A stretch of 64,000 nucleotides of DNA from J054 sp965221985 (GCA_965221985.1 OZ244928.1:124001-188000); one strand, 5' to 3'; counted from the stretch's first letter, positions 8,289 through 16,944 are shown. The notes: generated from the sequence alone by a model not told the origin. Program-made: numbers and translations.

Positions 8289-8312
8289 CTAGCATCTGCT
8301 AGCATTCCTAGC
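8289..8312. promoter_or_regulatory. helically phased CTAGC repeats upstream of mesD
   Basis: CTAGC occurs at 8289-8293, 8299-8303 and 8308-8312, about one helical turn apart. The first two are part of a perfect palindrome, CTAGCATCTGCTAG (8289-8302). The element lies in the divergent ychF/mesD gap, 49 bp before the mesD start, and could be an operator for a transcription factor. No known factor is matched. Confidence 0.35.
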
Positions 8313-8360
8313 TAATCAACCCCGCCTATTTAGGCTAATAACCATAAGAGCAACAAGCTG

Positions 8361-9377
8361 ATGCTAGAAACCACCATTGCCGGCAGCCTCCCCCGCCCCG
8401 ACTGGCTAGCGGAACCAGAAAAACTCAAGGGCGGCTGGAAATTGTCCGGAGCTGAGCTGGAAGAAGGCAAAAAACGCGCTGCGGCCGAATGGATTCGCCA
8501 CCAGGAAGCCGCGGGCATTGACGTGTTGACGGACGGCGAAGTCTTTCGTCGGCATTTTGTACACACTTTTCTCGAGGGTATTGAGGGCATTGATCAAAAC
8601 AAGAAAACCCTAATGGGAATACGCGATGATCGATACAAGCTTGAAGTACCCACCGTAACCAGCGAACTCATCCGGCCGCGGCCGGTTCACGTGGAAGAAT
8701 TCAAATATGTGCGCGGGCTAACGCAGCACAAATTGAAATTCACTCTGCCCGGACCCATGACCATCTGCGACACCATTGCCGATAGGCATTATGGCAGCCG
8801 GCCGAAAATGGCCATGGCCTTTGCCAAACTACTCAACGACGAGGCCCGTGAATTGGTTGCCGCCGGTGCCGATGTTATTCAGTTCGACGAGCCCGCCTTC
8901 AATGTGTTCTTCGACGATGTGAATGAATGGGGTGTGGAAGCCCTCGAGGTCGCTGCCGATGGATTGGACTGCACTCGCGCGGTGCACATCTGCTACGGCT
9001 ATGGCATCGAGGAAAACATACGTTGGAAAGAAACCTTGGGCGATGAATGGCGGCAGTATGAGAAGATTTTCCCGGCGCTAAATCGCAGCAGCATTGATCA
9101 AGTCTCACTAGAATGTGCTGATTCTCACGTGCCCCACTCGGTCATGAGCCTACTACCCGATAAAGTCATCATGGTTGGCGCCGTGGCCGTGACTCAAGAC
9201 AAGATCGAAACGCCGGAAGAAGTGGCCGAGACCCTGCGCTCGGCTTTGCAATATGTGGATGCTGAACGCATACGGCCCTGCACCAACTGCGGCATGACGC
9301 CCATTGCCTACGATGTAGCACTCGGAAAAATTCGTAGCCTGGCGGCGGGTGCTGAGTTGCTGCGCGCTTCCCTCTAA
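8361..9377 (+). CDS. mesD: MesD-type folate-independent methionine synthase (core-MetE homolog)
   Basis: The 338-residue protein corresponds to the C-terminal catalytic barrel of MetE without its N-terminal folate domain. Zinc and homocysteine ligands are present: VHIC at 208-211 (His209, Cys211), Glu251 in SLEC, and Cys310 in PCTNCGM. AGSLPRPDWL at the start, QFDEPAFNVFFDDVN and CYGYGIEENI closely follow the MesD group, described in aerobic bacteria such as Acinetobacter, which makes methionine with oxygen and a partner, MesX (DUF1852). No MesX gene is in the window. It is divergent from ychF and far from metH. The donor of the methyl group is not known for this family. Confidence 0.82.
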   Translation: MLETTIAGSLPRPDWLAEPEKLKGGWKLSGAELEEGKKRAAAEWIRHQEAAGIDVLTDGEVFRRHFVHTFLEGIEGIDQNKKTLMGIRDDRYKLEVPTVTSELIRPRPVHVEEFKYVRGLTQHKLKFTLPGPMTICDTIADRHYGSRPKMAMAFAKLLNDEARELVAAGADVIQFDEPAFNVFFDDVNEWGVEALEVAADGLDCTRAVHICYGYGIEENIRWKETLGDEWRQYEKIFPALNRSSIDQVSLECADSHVPHSVMSLLPDKVIMVGAVAVTQDKIETPEEVAETLRSALQYVDAERIRPCTNCGMTPIAYDVALGKIRSLAAGAELLRASL

Positions 9378-9419
9378 AGAATCGCGCGGTGAAGCAAGAC
9401 TCGAGCCGTGGGGCAGTAT

Positions 9420-10037
9420 TTAACCCGCGGGCCCCATGTTCAGGGTATCGTCAACGCGCGCAGTGGCCGTGTGCAATTGGGTCATGGCACGCTCAAGACC
9501 ATCCTTGAGCAGAGTATCAATTGACCGCTGCGCCTCGTGTAAGGCCGATTCAATTTGCGCCAGATCAGCGGCCGCCGGGGGCCGCAACACATAGGCAACC
9601 ACCTTTTGCTTACTACCCGGATGACCAATGCCGATGCGCAGGCGCAAGAAATCCTTGCCGCAATGAGCAATCAGATCGCGTAAACCATTATTGCCGCCGT
9701 GCCCACCGCCTTTCTTAAAGCGGGCCACACCCGGCGGCAAATCAAGATCATCGTGGGCAATGAGGATTTGGTCGGTGGATAGCTTGAAATAATCCAATGC
9801 CCGCCGCACGGATTCGCCGCTGCGATTCATATAGGTAGTCGGCTTGAGCAGGCGAATGGAGCCCGTGTGCCCGGTGATTTGGCAGGCTTCGCCTTGCAGC
9901 TTGCGCTCAGAACGAAAATTCACGCCCCTGGATTGGGCAAGCGCATCCACCAGCCAATAGCCGGCATTGTGCCGGTCGCGGCTGTGTTCATTGCCTGGAT
10001 TTCCCAGGCCCACGATCAATGCGGGTATGTTTTCCAT
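9420..10037 (-). CDS. pth: peptidyl-tRNA hydrolase
   Basis: Pth releases tRNA from peptidyl-tRNAs that drop off ribosomes. The 205-residue protein has the canonical features GLGNPGNEHSRDRHNAGYW (catalytic His in RHNAG), KPTTYMNRSG, and IAHDDLDLPPG with the catalytic Asp, then GGHGGNNGLRD. The length is usual for the family. It lies downstream of the SMR gene and rplY on the same strand, 12 bp after the SMR stop. Confidence 0.97.
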   Translation of the reverse strand: MENIPALIVGLGNPGNEHSRDRHNAGYWLVDALAQSRGVNFRSERKLQGEACQITGHTGSIRLLKPTTYMNRSGESVRRALDYFKLSTDQILIAHDDLDLPPGVARFKKGGGHGGNNGLRDLIAHCGKDFLRLRIGIGHPGSKQKVVAYVLRPPAAADLAQIESALHEAQRSIDTLLKDGLERAMTQLHTATARVDDTLNMGPAG

Positions 10038-10049
10038 AGCTTACTAATT

Positions 10050-10379
10050 CTAGGCGTTAACCGTATTCGAAAACAGATGAATCACCGCGACGCCCAAAAT
10101 GATTAAGCCCATACCGATAATTGCCGGCAGGTCTGGTATTTCCTTGTACAGAAAAATTCCGGCAATGGCGATCAATACGATACCGACGCCTGACCATACC
10201 GCATAGGTAATGCCCAGGGGTATGCTTCTTAGCGCCAGGGTCATGAGATAGAACGCTGCCCCATAACCTGCCACAACAAATAGACTCGGCACGAGGTTTG
10301 TAAACTCATTAGATGCCTTTAAAGCACTGGTGCCGATGACTTCCGCCAGTATTGCAAGGCCTAAATAGAGATAAGCCAC
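10050..10379 (-). CDS. small multidrug resistance (SMR) efflux protein, EmrE/QacE type
   Basis: The 109-residue, four-helix membrane protein has the SMR signature: Glu13 in LAILAEVIGTSALKAS (the essential proton- and drug-binding residue of EmrE), GITYAVWSGVGIVLIA in helix 3, and DLPAIIGMGLIILGV in helix 4. EmrE-type dimers export cationic hydrophobic drugs or quaternary amines in exchange for protons; other SMR members export guanidinium. The EmrE-like WSGVG and AxW pattern favours the multidrug branch. The gene is inserted between rplY, with its terminator, and pth. Confidence 0.93.
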   Translation of the reverse strand: MAYLYLGLAILAEVIGTSALKASNEFTNLVPSLFVVAGYGAAFYLMTLALRSIPLGITYAVWSGVGIVLIAIAGIFLYKEIPDLPAIIGMGLIILGVAVIHLFSNTVNA

Positions 10380-10470
10380 TTTTTTGATTCCAATCAGCTA
10401 CTGCCTAACGTCAAAAGTCTAGCAGCTCGGGAAAACGCCCGGCCACCAACTTGAAATGGAACTCGCCTAG

Positions 10471-10498
10471 AAAAGAAAAAGCCGCACAAAAGTGCGGC
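10471..10498 (-). terminator. rho-independent terminator of rplY
   Basis: On the minus strand the stem GCCGCAC-TTTT-GTGCGGC (10481-10498) is followed by a T-rich tract, TTTTTCTTTT. It lies 30 bp after the rplY stop and should end the prs-rplY transcript before the SMR gene. Confidence 0.93.
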
Positions 10499-10527
10499 TC
10501 TCTCCCTGCAAAAACAGAACGGATGAA

Positions 10528-11211
10528 TCAAGAATCTTCGGATTTTTCGCCCTCTTCCTTGGCCTCACCCTCTTCAGTTGCCTCTGCAGCCTCGCCTTCA
10601 GCAGCCTCTTCTTCTTCCGGTTCCGGCTCAGCCGCCACTTTCAGAATATGGATGGTTACGACGGGCTGATCGTTGTCGTTAATCAAATCGGGTATTTCAA
10701 CCCCTTCCGGTATAGAAATCTCCGACAGATGCAAGATCTGATCAAGCTCTAAGTCCTGGACGTCAACCTCGATGTACTCCGGCAAATCCTTCGGCAAGCA
10801 AGATACTTCAATTTCTGACATCAAATGCGAAACAGTGCCGCCGCCGAGCTTAACCGCCTCCGCCGTTTCCTCATTGAGGAAATGGAAGGGTACTGACATA
10901 CGAATTTTTTCCGTCGCCACAATGCGCTGCAAATCAATATGTATGATTTGCCGTTTGGCGGGATGCATTTGCACATCCTTCAGAACCGACGGTTGCTCTT
11001 TATCACCCACTTTGACTGTGAGCACGCTAGAAAAAAAGGCTTCCTGCGTCATGTGATTGAGCAAGGTATTGCTATCGAAGGACAGCGAGCGCGGCGGCTT
11101 ACCACCGCCATACATAATCGCGGGTACTTTTCCTTCGCGACGCAGGCGGCGGCTCGCACCTTTCCCCGCGTCCTCCCGGAAATCCGCGATCAGTTCAAAA
11201 CCCTTGGACAT
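10528..11211 (-). CDS. rplY: 50S ribosomal protein L25, long (Ctc/TL5) form
   Basis: L25 binds 5S rRNA. The product from ATG 11211 is 227 residues: an N-terminal L25 domain (SKGFELIADFRED, ASRRLRREGKVPAIMYGG) and the C-terminal TL5/Ctc beta domain (IPEGVEIPDL), then a very acidic Glu/Ala-rich tail of about 35 residues. The start is chosen for the strong AGGAGGT ribosome site 6 bp upstream; a longer frame to 11277 lacks support. It lies downstream of prs and ends at a clear terminator. Confidence 0.97.
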   Translation of the reverse strand: MSKGFELIADFREDAGKGASRRLRREGKVPAIMYGGGKPPRSLSFDSNTLLNHMTQEAFFSSVLTVKVGDKEQPSVLKDVQMHPAKRQIIHIDLQRIVATEKIRMSVPFHFLNEETAEAVKLGGGTVSHLMSEIEVSCLPKDLPEYIEVDVQDLELDQILHLSEISIPEGVEIPDLINDNDQPVVTIHILKVAAEPEPEEEEAAEGEAAEATEEGEAKEEGEKSEDS

Positions 11212-11310
11212 GATGACCTCCTGGGATCGTTCTAATCGGTAGCTGGGCCTGCGACCGGCCCAGACTGGGTTCCCCAAAGGGGGCGCGGATCATAGCGCGT
11301 CAAACCACCC

Positions 11311-12249
11311 CTAGTCTACGTACAGCGAACTGACGGACTCGTCCACGCTCATGCGGCGCATGGTCTCGGCCAGTAGCTCGGCCACGCTGAGCTGACGAAT
11401 CTTGCCAATGTCCACGGCTTCCTGCGACAAGGGCACGGTGTCGGTGACAACCAGCTCATCCAAGACTGACTCGCGCAGACGTTCCACGGCCGGGCCCGAC
11501 AATATCGGGTGAGTGATGTAGGCAACCACCCGCGTGGCGCCGTGCTCCTTCAGCGCCGCGGCTGCCAGGCACAAGGTGCCGGCAGTATCCACCATGTCAT
11601 CAATGAGCACGCAGGTTTTGCCCTCAACCTCGCCGATGATGTTCATCACCTCTGATTCATTGGGGCGCGGACGGCGCTTGTCGATGATGGCCAGATCTGC
11701 GTCATCCATGCGTTTGGCAATGGCGCGAGCTCGCACAACGCCGCCGATATCCGGGGAAACCACCACCATGTCCTCGTATTTGCGCCGCCACAAATCGCCC
11801 AGCAACACGGGCGAGGCGTAGACATTGTCCACGGGGATGGAAAAGAAACCCTGAATTTGATCCGCATGCAGGTCGACCGTGAGCACCCGGTCAATGCCGG
11901 CGGTTGCGATCATACCCGCAGCCAGCCGGGCGGTAATGGGCACGCGCGCGGCGCGCGGGCGCCTATCTTGTCGCGCATAGCCAAAATATGGAACCACGGC
12001 AGTGATCCTCGCCACCGATGCCCGGCGCAGGGCGTCGGCCATGACCAGCATTTCCATCAAATTATCATTGACCGGCGGACAGGTTGACTGAACGATAAAG
12101 ACCTCTTTACCGCGGACATTCTCGAAAATCTCAACGGCGATCTCGCCATCGCTGAAGCGGCCCACCTGAATTTTGCCCAGGGGCAAGGTCAGATGCCGGG
12201 CAACTTTTTGGGCCAGTGCGGGGTTTGCATTCCCCGAAAAGACGGCCAT
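11311..12249 (-). CDS. prs: ribose-phosphate pyrophosphokinase (PRPP synthetase)
   Basis: Prs makes PRPP from ribose 5-phosphate and ATP for nucleotide, His, Trp and NAD synthesis. The 312-residue product contains FSDGEIAVEIFENVRG, the flexible ATP loop VPYFGYARQDRR, the divalent-metal motif VLTVDLHADQIQGFF, SPDIGGVVRARAIAK, and the PRPP loop VLIDDMVDTAGT. ATG 12249 gives the family length but has no clear ribosome site; in-frame TTG codons a few residues upstream are alternatives. tRNA-Gln lies just upstream on the same strand. Confidence 0.96.
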   Translation of the reverse strand: MAVFSGNANPALAQKVARHLTLPLGKIQVGRFSDGEIAVEIFENVRGKEVFIVQSTCPPVNDNLMEMLVMADALRRASVARITAVVPYFGYARQDRRPRAARVPITARLAAGMIATAGIDRVLTVDLHADQIQGFFSIPVDNVYASPVLLGDLWRRKYEDMVVVSPDIGGVVRARAIAKRMDDADLAIIDKRRPRPNESEVMNIIGEVEGKTCVLIDDMVDTAGTLCLAAAALKEHGATRVVAYITHPILSGPAVERLRESVLDELVVTDTVPLSQEAVDIGKIRQLSVAELLAETMRRMSVDESVSSLYVD

Positions 12250-12310
12250 GTTTGGGATTACCAACTCTTTTTTGGTATTCAAGGCATGCTCGCACTGTTG
12301 CTTGAAAAAA

Positions 12311-12385
12311 TGGCTGGGGTGGCAGGATTCGAACCTGCGCATGACGGGATCAAAACCCGTTGCCTTACCACTTGGCTACACCCCA
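12311..12385 (-). tRNA. tRNA-Gln (TTG)
   Basis: The minus strand begins TGGGGTGTAGCCAAGTGG and folds with anticodon arm CGGG-TTTTGAT-CCCG (anticodon TTG), T arm GCAGG-TTCGAAT-CCTGC, and an encoded CCA. The U1-A72-type start TGGGG is characteristic of bacterial tRNA-Gln. A run of six T follows the CCA. Its position just upstream of prs is as in Pseudomonas. Confidence 0.97.
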
Positions 12386-12508
12386 ACCGCTTGCCCCGGA
12401 CGCCGCGACGGGAGTGGGCTCCGGTGCGGAGCGGTATTGTGCAATTCTGGCGAAGGCACTGCAATTCTTACCGTGGCGATCGGGATCGAAAATGCCCCGC
12501 GGTGCGCG

Positions 12509-13123
12509 TCAATTGAGCACGGTAGCGGGTTCCCAGTGATCAATGACCACGCGCAATCGACCCTCCGCGCTTTGGAGACTCAACTTGCGCGGCAGCCAGT
12601 GCCCGGCCCGCTCCGCGAACCCGTCATAGCGAATGGTCCAAGTTTGTTGTTCAATGGTCTGCAACCAGCCCTGCGCATCGAAACTCTCGCGGTAGGGCGC
12701 CGCGGGGCTGGGCACGCCCAGAAGCCAATAAGGTGTGCTGAGGATGGGAAAACTCCAGCCAAGCTGCGCCTGCAGAAATCTTGACGCGGCATCCGGACCG
12801 ACCAAACCGGCGGCGACCTCGCCTTTACCATCGGTGATCAGGATTTCATCGGGAGTCCAGCGAATTTCCACTGCCCCGGCACCGAAAGGCCCGGCAATAT
12901 TCACCTGGGCTTCATTATCGCTTTGGGTCCACCGAAGCTTGCCTTGGCCACCGCCCTGATCGGATTTAATGGCCACGCGACCGCGAAGCTCCCAGGTCGA
13001 CACGGCGCTCAGATCCGCCCGCCGGGCATCCCAATCGAAAGGCCGCTCGGGCATGGAGCGCTGCAGACTGCAAGCCGACAAGCCAAGGAGCAAGCTCGCC
13101 AAGGCCAAAACCCGCCACATCAT
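12509..13123 (-). CDS. lolB: outer-membrane lipoprotein receptor LolB
   Basis: LolB receives lipoproteins from LolA and inserts them in the outer membrane. From ATG 13123 the product is 204 residues with a lipoprotein signal and lipobox LLGLSAC, then WELRGRVAIKSDQGGGQGKLRWTQ, typical of LolB, and RYDGFAERAGHWLPRKL near the C-terminus. Its ATG overlaps the stop of the TPR gene (ATGA), so the pair is translationally coupled. A longer open frame to 13228 lies within the TPR gene and is rejected. ispE, which normally follows lolB, is absent. Confidence 0.95.
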   Translation of the reverse strand: MMWRVLALASLLLGLSACSLQRSMPERPFDWDARRADLSAVSTWELRGRVAIKSDQGGGQGKLRWTQSDNEAQVNIAGPFGAGAVEIRWTPDEILITDGKGEVAAGLVGPDAASRFLQAQLGWSFPILSTPYWLLGVPSPAAPYRESFDAQGWLQTIEQQTWTIRYDGFAERAGHWLPRKLSLQSAEGRLRVVIDHWEPATVLN

Positions 13124-14820
13124 GGCAACAACCTTTCTAGCGTTTCCTGCAAAGGCTTGCTGTCGGGAAAGGCTTGGCGAGCCGCCGCCCAAATTTCCCG
13201 CGCGGCTTCGGTTTCCTTCAGTTCCCACAAGACCTCGCCCAAATGCGCCGCTACCTCGGGATCGGGCAACCGCTGATAAGCAATTTCTAGGTAGCTACGC
13301 GCCTCGACGAGCCGGCCCTGCCGAAACAGCACCCAAGCCAAGCTATCCATGATGGCGGAACTTCGTGGTTCTAGCTGCAGTGCCTGGCGAATATAGCCTT
13401 CTGCTTCGGCATAGCGGCGCGTGCGATTCGCCAAGGTATAGCCCAGCGAATTCAAAACCATGGCGCTTTGGGGTGCTAAGCGTAAAGCGCGATAAAAATC
13501 CTCAAGCGCCGGCTCCAGGCGGCCAAGCTGTTCGAACAAGCTGCCACGGGCGAGCAATAAATCCAAATCTTCTGGTTTGTACGCCAAGGCTTCATTGAGA
13601 GACTGTATAGCCTGATCGTGGCGATGCAATTGCGATAGCAGGCTCGCGCGATGGCGAAAAATGTCGAATCGATAACGCGGATAGGCGGACGCGAATTTGT
13701 CCAAGTGCGCGAGAGCAGCCTCACCGTCGCCGGCCTGAACCAACACCTCGGCGGTCTTAAATTGCGCGGGCAACAGAAAACGACCCGCGCTGATGCGCTG
13801 CAAATAACGCGCTGCTGAATCGAATTGGCCCTTCTCGGCAGCGATCTGGCCGAGATAGTAGAAGGCCTCGTAAATCTTATAACCGCTGGCAGCCAACTCA
13901 TTAAATAGGTCATCGGCCCTATCCAATTGCCCCGCTGACAAAGCCATCAGCGCCCGCAAGCGTAAGCGCTCGCCACCGGCACCGCGCGCTGTGATCAAAC
14001 TTTGCAAAGCGCGCCGTGCCAATTCCGTCTCTCCAGCCGCCGCGGCCAAACTGACGAATTCCAATTCGATTTCGGGGGTAGGTTCCTCCGCCAGCAAAGC
14101 CGCCACGAGATCTAGTGCCTCACTGGACTGGCCGTTCATTGACAGGGCTCGAGATAAGACCAGCTCCGCCTCTGCTCCCAAGCCCCCACTGACGGCTTGT
14201 TCTGCTGAGAAAAGCGCCAGCGGAATAGCGCCCGCGCGCAAGGCCGCCTCGGCCACGGCCAATCGGTAGCCCGCACTCGCGGACGGTGGTTGTTCCGTCC
14301 CCAAGGCGAGTAGCAGGCGTAACACAGCATCAAGGTTGGGCTCGTTTGCCAAGTCATCGGCTAACAAACGATAGTCTTTGTCGCTGCGTTCAGCGGGTGG
14401 ACCTAAGATGGCAGCAAAATTCTCGCGTGCCTGCTCCACATTGTGCCGGCGCAAATATAGACGCCCAAGATACTCCCGTACCGTGGTGCTATCAGCCTCA
14501 AGGGCCAACCACCGTTGGGCGCTGCGCAGGGCATAAGCATCGAAGCCATAGTCAATATTGAACTCCGTGGCGCGCCGAGCGGTGGCCACATCCTCGCTAC
14601 GTTCCGCCGCCGTCAGATACTCCTGAGCGGCCACCGCGTAGGCTCCGCGCTGCAGGGCAATTTCAGCCATCAGTAGGTGGTAGCCCGAATCCGGCACGTA
14701 ATTGACAGGCGCGGTGGCCTCGCGCATGGTGCGCCCGCAGCTGGCAAGCAGGATCAGCAGCCCGAGGATCAAGCCTCGGCTAAGAAAAGCGGCCAGATAG
14801 CTGTGCGTCGTGTCGCCCAT
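13120..14820 (-). CDS. TPR-repeat lipoprotein
   Basis: From ATG 14820 the product is 566 residues with a lipoprotein signal (LILGLLILLASC lipobox) and then almost entirely helical TPR pairs to the C-terminus, for example LARGSLFEQLGRLEPALEDF and NSLGYTLANRTRRYAEAEGY. It is the ortholog in position of the TPR protein that precedes lolB in Pseudomonas (PA4667-like). Its role is unknown; TPR lipoproteins usually scaffold periplasmic complexes. It overlaps lolB by 4 bp. The open frame extends to 15096 but that part is antisense to prfA and is not coding. Only 19 bp separate this start from that of prfA. Confidence 0.88.
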   Translation of the reverse strand: MGDTTHSYLAAFLSRGLILGLLILLASCGRTMREATAPVNYVPDSGYHLLMAEIALQRGAYAVAAQEYLTAAERSEDVATARRATEFNIDYGFDAYALRSAQRWLALEADSTTVREYLGRLYLRRHNVEQARENFAAILGPPAERSDKDYRLLADDLANEPNLDAVLRLLLALGTEQPPSASAGYRLAVAEAALRAGAIPLALFSAEQAVSGGLGAEAELVLSRALSMNGQSSEALDLVAALLAEEPTPEIELEFVSLAAAAGETELARRALQSLITARGAGGERLRLRALMALSAGQLDRADDLFNELAASGYKIYEAFYYLGQIAAEKGQFDSAARYLQRISAGRFLLPAQFKTAEVLVQAGDGEAALAHLDKFASAYPRYRFDIFRHRASLLSQLHRHDQAIQSLNEALAYKPEDLDLLLARGSLFEQLGRLEPALEDFYRALRLAPQSAMVLNSLGYTLANRTRRYAEAEGYIRQALQLEPRSSAIMDSLAWVLFRQGRLVEARSYLEIAYQRLPDPEVAAHLGEVLWELKETEAAREIWAAARQAFPDSKPLQETLERLLP

Positions 14821-14839
14821 ATACAGGATAATAGCCGCT

Positions 14840-15919
14840 GTGAAACAGGGCATCGTGGACAAATTGCATCGGCTGGTAAATCGGTCGAAAGAACTGGGGC
14901 GGCTGTTGTCTGATCCCGAGGTCATTGGCGACCAAAATCGATTCCGCGATTTGTCCGTTGAATACGCGCAACTCGAACCCGTGGTATCCCTGGTACAGAC
15001 CTTCAATACCGCCCGGGCAGACCGCGACGCGGCCGAAGAAATGCTCAAGGATGAAGATGCCGAAATCCGCGCCCTGGGCGAAGATGAAATGACCATTTTG
15101 AATGCACGCCTGGCGGATCTTGAAAGCCAACTGCAAGTGTTCTTGCTGCCGAAGGACCCGCGGGATGAGGCTAACCTTTATCTGGAGATCCGTGCCGGCA
15201 CCGGTGGCGATGAAGCCGCTTTGTTCGCCGGTGACCTGTTTCGCATGTACAGCAAGTATGCTGAAGGACGCGGCTGGTCCCTGGAAATATTGAATAGCAG
15301 TGAGGGTGAGCACGGCGGCTACAAAGAAATCGTCAGCCGGATCGACGGCCGCGGCGCCTATTCGCAGCTGAAATTCGAGTCCGGCGCGCATCGGGTACAA
15401 CGAGTACCCGCGACGGAAGCCCAGGGTCGCATTCACACCTCGGCATGCACGGTAGCCGTGCTGGCCGAAGCCGCGCCCGGTGCGGATATTGAAGTCAATC
15501 CCGCGGACCTGCGCGTTGATACCTATCGCGCGTCGGGCGCGGGTGGTCAGCATGTCAACAAAACCGACTCCGCGGTGCGCCTCACGCATCTGCCTACTGG
15601 TATTGTGGTGGAGTGCCAGGACGAACGCTCGCAGCACAAAAACCGTGCCCGCGCCATGTCACTGCTGCAGGCCAGGCTGCTGGATGCCCAAGAGCAACAA
15701 GCGCAACAAGAACAAGCCGCCGAGCGAAAAAGTTTGGTGGGCTCGGGCGATCGATCAGAGCGTATACGCACCTATAATTTCCCCCAAGGACGCGTCACCG
15801 ATCACCGCATTAATCTAACGCTTTATAAGCTTGATGAGATCTTAGAAGGCAATCTGGACCACGTGATTGAACCGCTGATTCAAGAAAACCAAGCTGCACA
15901 GCTGGCCGCCCTGGACTAA
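14840..15919 (+). CDS. prfA: peptide chain release factor 1
   Basis: RF1 reads UAA and UAG and triggers peptide release. The 359-residue product shows the PxT codon-recognition tripeptide in HRVQRVPATEAQGR, the catalytic GGQ in SGAGGQHVNKTDS, and GIVVECQDERSQHKNRARA. GTG 14840 gives the length and N-terminus of RF1 (KQGIVDKLHRL), with AGGA about 12 bp upstream; an earlier GTG at 14810 would add ten residues without family support. It is methylated by PrmC, whose gene lies 7 kb downstream instead of adjacent. Confidence 0.96.
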   Translation: MKQGIVDKLHRLVNRSKELGRLLSDPEVIGDQNRFRDLSVEYAQLEPVVSLVQTFNTARADRDAAEEMLKDEDAEIRALGEDEMTILNARLADLESQLQVFLLPKDPRDEANLYLEIRAGTGGDEAALFAGDLFRMYSKYAEGRGWSLEILNSSEGEHGGYKEIVSRIDGRGAYSQLKFESGAHRVQRVPATEAQGRIHTSACTVAVLAEAAPGADIEVNPADLRVDTYRASGAGGQHVNKTDSAVRLTHLPTGIVVECQDERSQHKNRARAMSLLQARLLDAQEQQAQQEQAAERKSLVGSGDRSERIRTYNFPQGRVTDHRINLTLYKLDEILEGNLDHVIEPLIQENQAAQLAALD

Positions 15920-15933
15920 ACCATTAGAAAAAT

Positions 15934-16944
15934 ATGCAGGCGTATCCCGACACCATTGCACGTATTGGCAACACACCGCTCATTCGCTTAAACCAAGCCT
16001 CTGACGCCACGGGCTGCGAGATTCTGGGCAAAGCAGAATTCATGAATCCCGGCGGTTCGGTCAAAGATCGTGCGGCGCTGGGCATTGTGCGAGATGCCGA
16101 AGCCCGGGGATTGCTGCGACCCGGCGGCACCATAGTTGAAGGCACGGCGGGTAACACCGGCATTGGCTTGGCGGTGGTGGGCAATTGCCTCGGTTACCGC
16201 ACGATCATCGTGATGCCTGACAATCAAAGTCGCGACAAAATCGATACCTTGAAATCCTATGGCCCAGACTTGCGCCTGGTCCCGGCGGTGCCCCTGAAAG
16301 ACCCCAATCACTTCACCAAAGTTTCCGAACGCATAGCCGCCGAACTCAATGAGCAAGATCCCGGCAGCGCGATATGGGCCAATCAGTTCAACAACACGGC
16401 CAATCGGGACATCCATCAAAGAACCACGGGGCAAGAAATCTTGGCACAAACCGATGGCGAGCTGCGTGGTTTCATTTGCTCCGTGGGTACCGGTGGCACA
16501 TTGGCCGGAATTGCGCGCGCGTTAAAAAGCCATAATGCGGATATTCGCATCGGTCTGGCGGATCCAAACGGCTCGGCCCTCTATAACTACTATCAGCATG
16601 GTGAACTGAAAGCCGAGGGCGGATCGATTTCCGAGGGCATTGGTAATTCCCGCATAACCGATAACCTGGCCGATACGCCCATTGATGTCCCGTATCAAAT
16701 TCCGGATACGGAATCGATTCCGCTGGTCTATGCAATGATCAAGCACGAAGGCTTATCCCTGGGTGGGTCCACGGGTGTCAACGTCGCCGGCGCCATTCGC
16801 CTGGCCCGGGAACTCGGCCCAGGCCATACCATTGTCACGATCTTGTGCGATGGCGCCATGCGGTACCGGGCGCGACTATTTAATCGGGAGTTTCTTGCCT
16901 CGAAAGGATTAGAGTTGCCAGATTGGCTGAACCTGGACGCTTGA
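15934..16944 (+). CDS. cysK: cysteine synthase A (O-acetylserine sulfhydrylase), PLP-dependent
   Basis: The 336-residue fold-type II PLP enzyme has the cofactor lysine Lys44 in NPGGSVKDRAALG, the substrate loop EGTAGNTGIGLA, and the phosphate-binding SVGTGGTLAG. It makes cysteine from O-acetylserine and sulfide; the EGTAGNTGIG form resembles the CysK group of many proteobacteria. A cystathionine beta-synthase-like activity cannot be excluded, because a cystathionine gamma-synthase/lyase gene lies 5 kb away. It is 14 bp after prfA and precedes the RND gene on the same strand. Confidence 0.85.
   Translation: MQAYPDTIARIGNTPLIRLNQASDATGCEILGKAEFMNPGGSVKDRAALGIVRDAEARGLLRPGGTIVEGTAGNTGIGLAVVGNCLGYRTIIVMPDNQSRDKIDTLKSYGPDLRLVPAVPLKDPNHFTKVSERIAAELNEQDPGSAIWANQFNNTANRDIHQRTTGQEILAQTDGELRGFICSVGTGGTLAGIARALKSHNADIRIGLADPNGSALYNYYQHGELKAEGGSISEGIGNSRITDNLADTPIDVPYQIPDTESIPLVYAMIKHEGLSLGGSTGVNVAGAIRLARELGPGHTIVTILCDGAMRYRARLFNREFLASKGLELPDWLNLDA

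Noticed and set aside
12173..12784. 203-codon plus-strand frame through prs, tRNA-Gln and lolB
   Set aside because: It crosses a certain tRNA and lies antisense to real genes.
14780..15637. 285-codon minus-strand frame opposite prfA
   Set aside because: It is a shadow of the prfA coding sequence; no recognisable domain.
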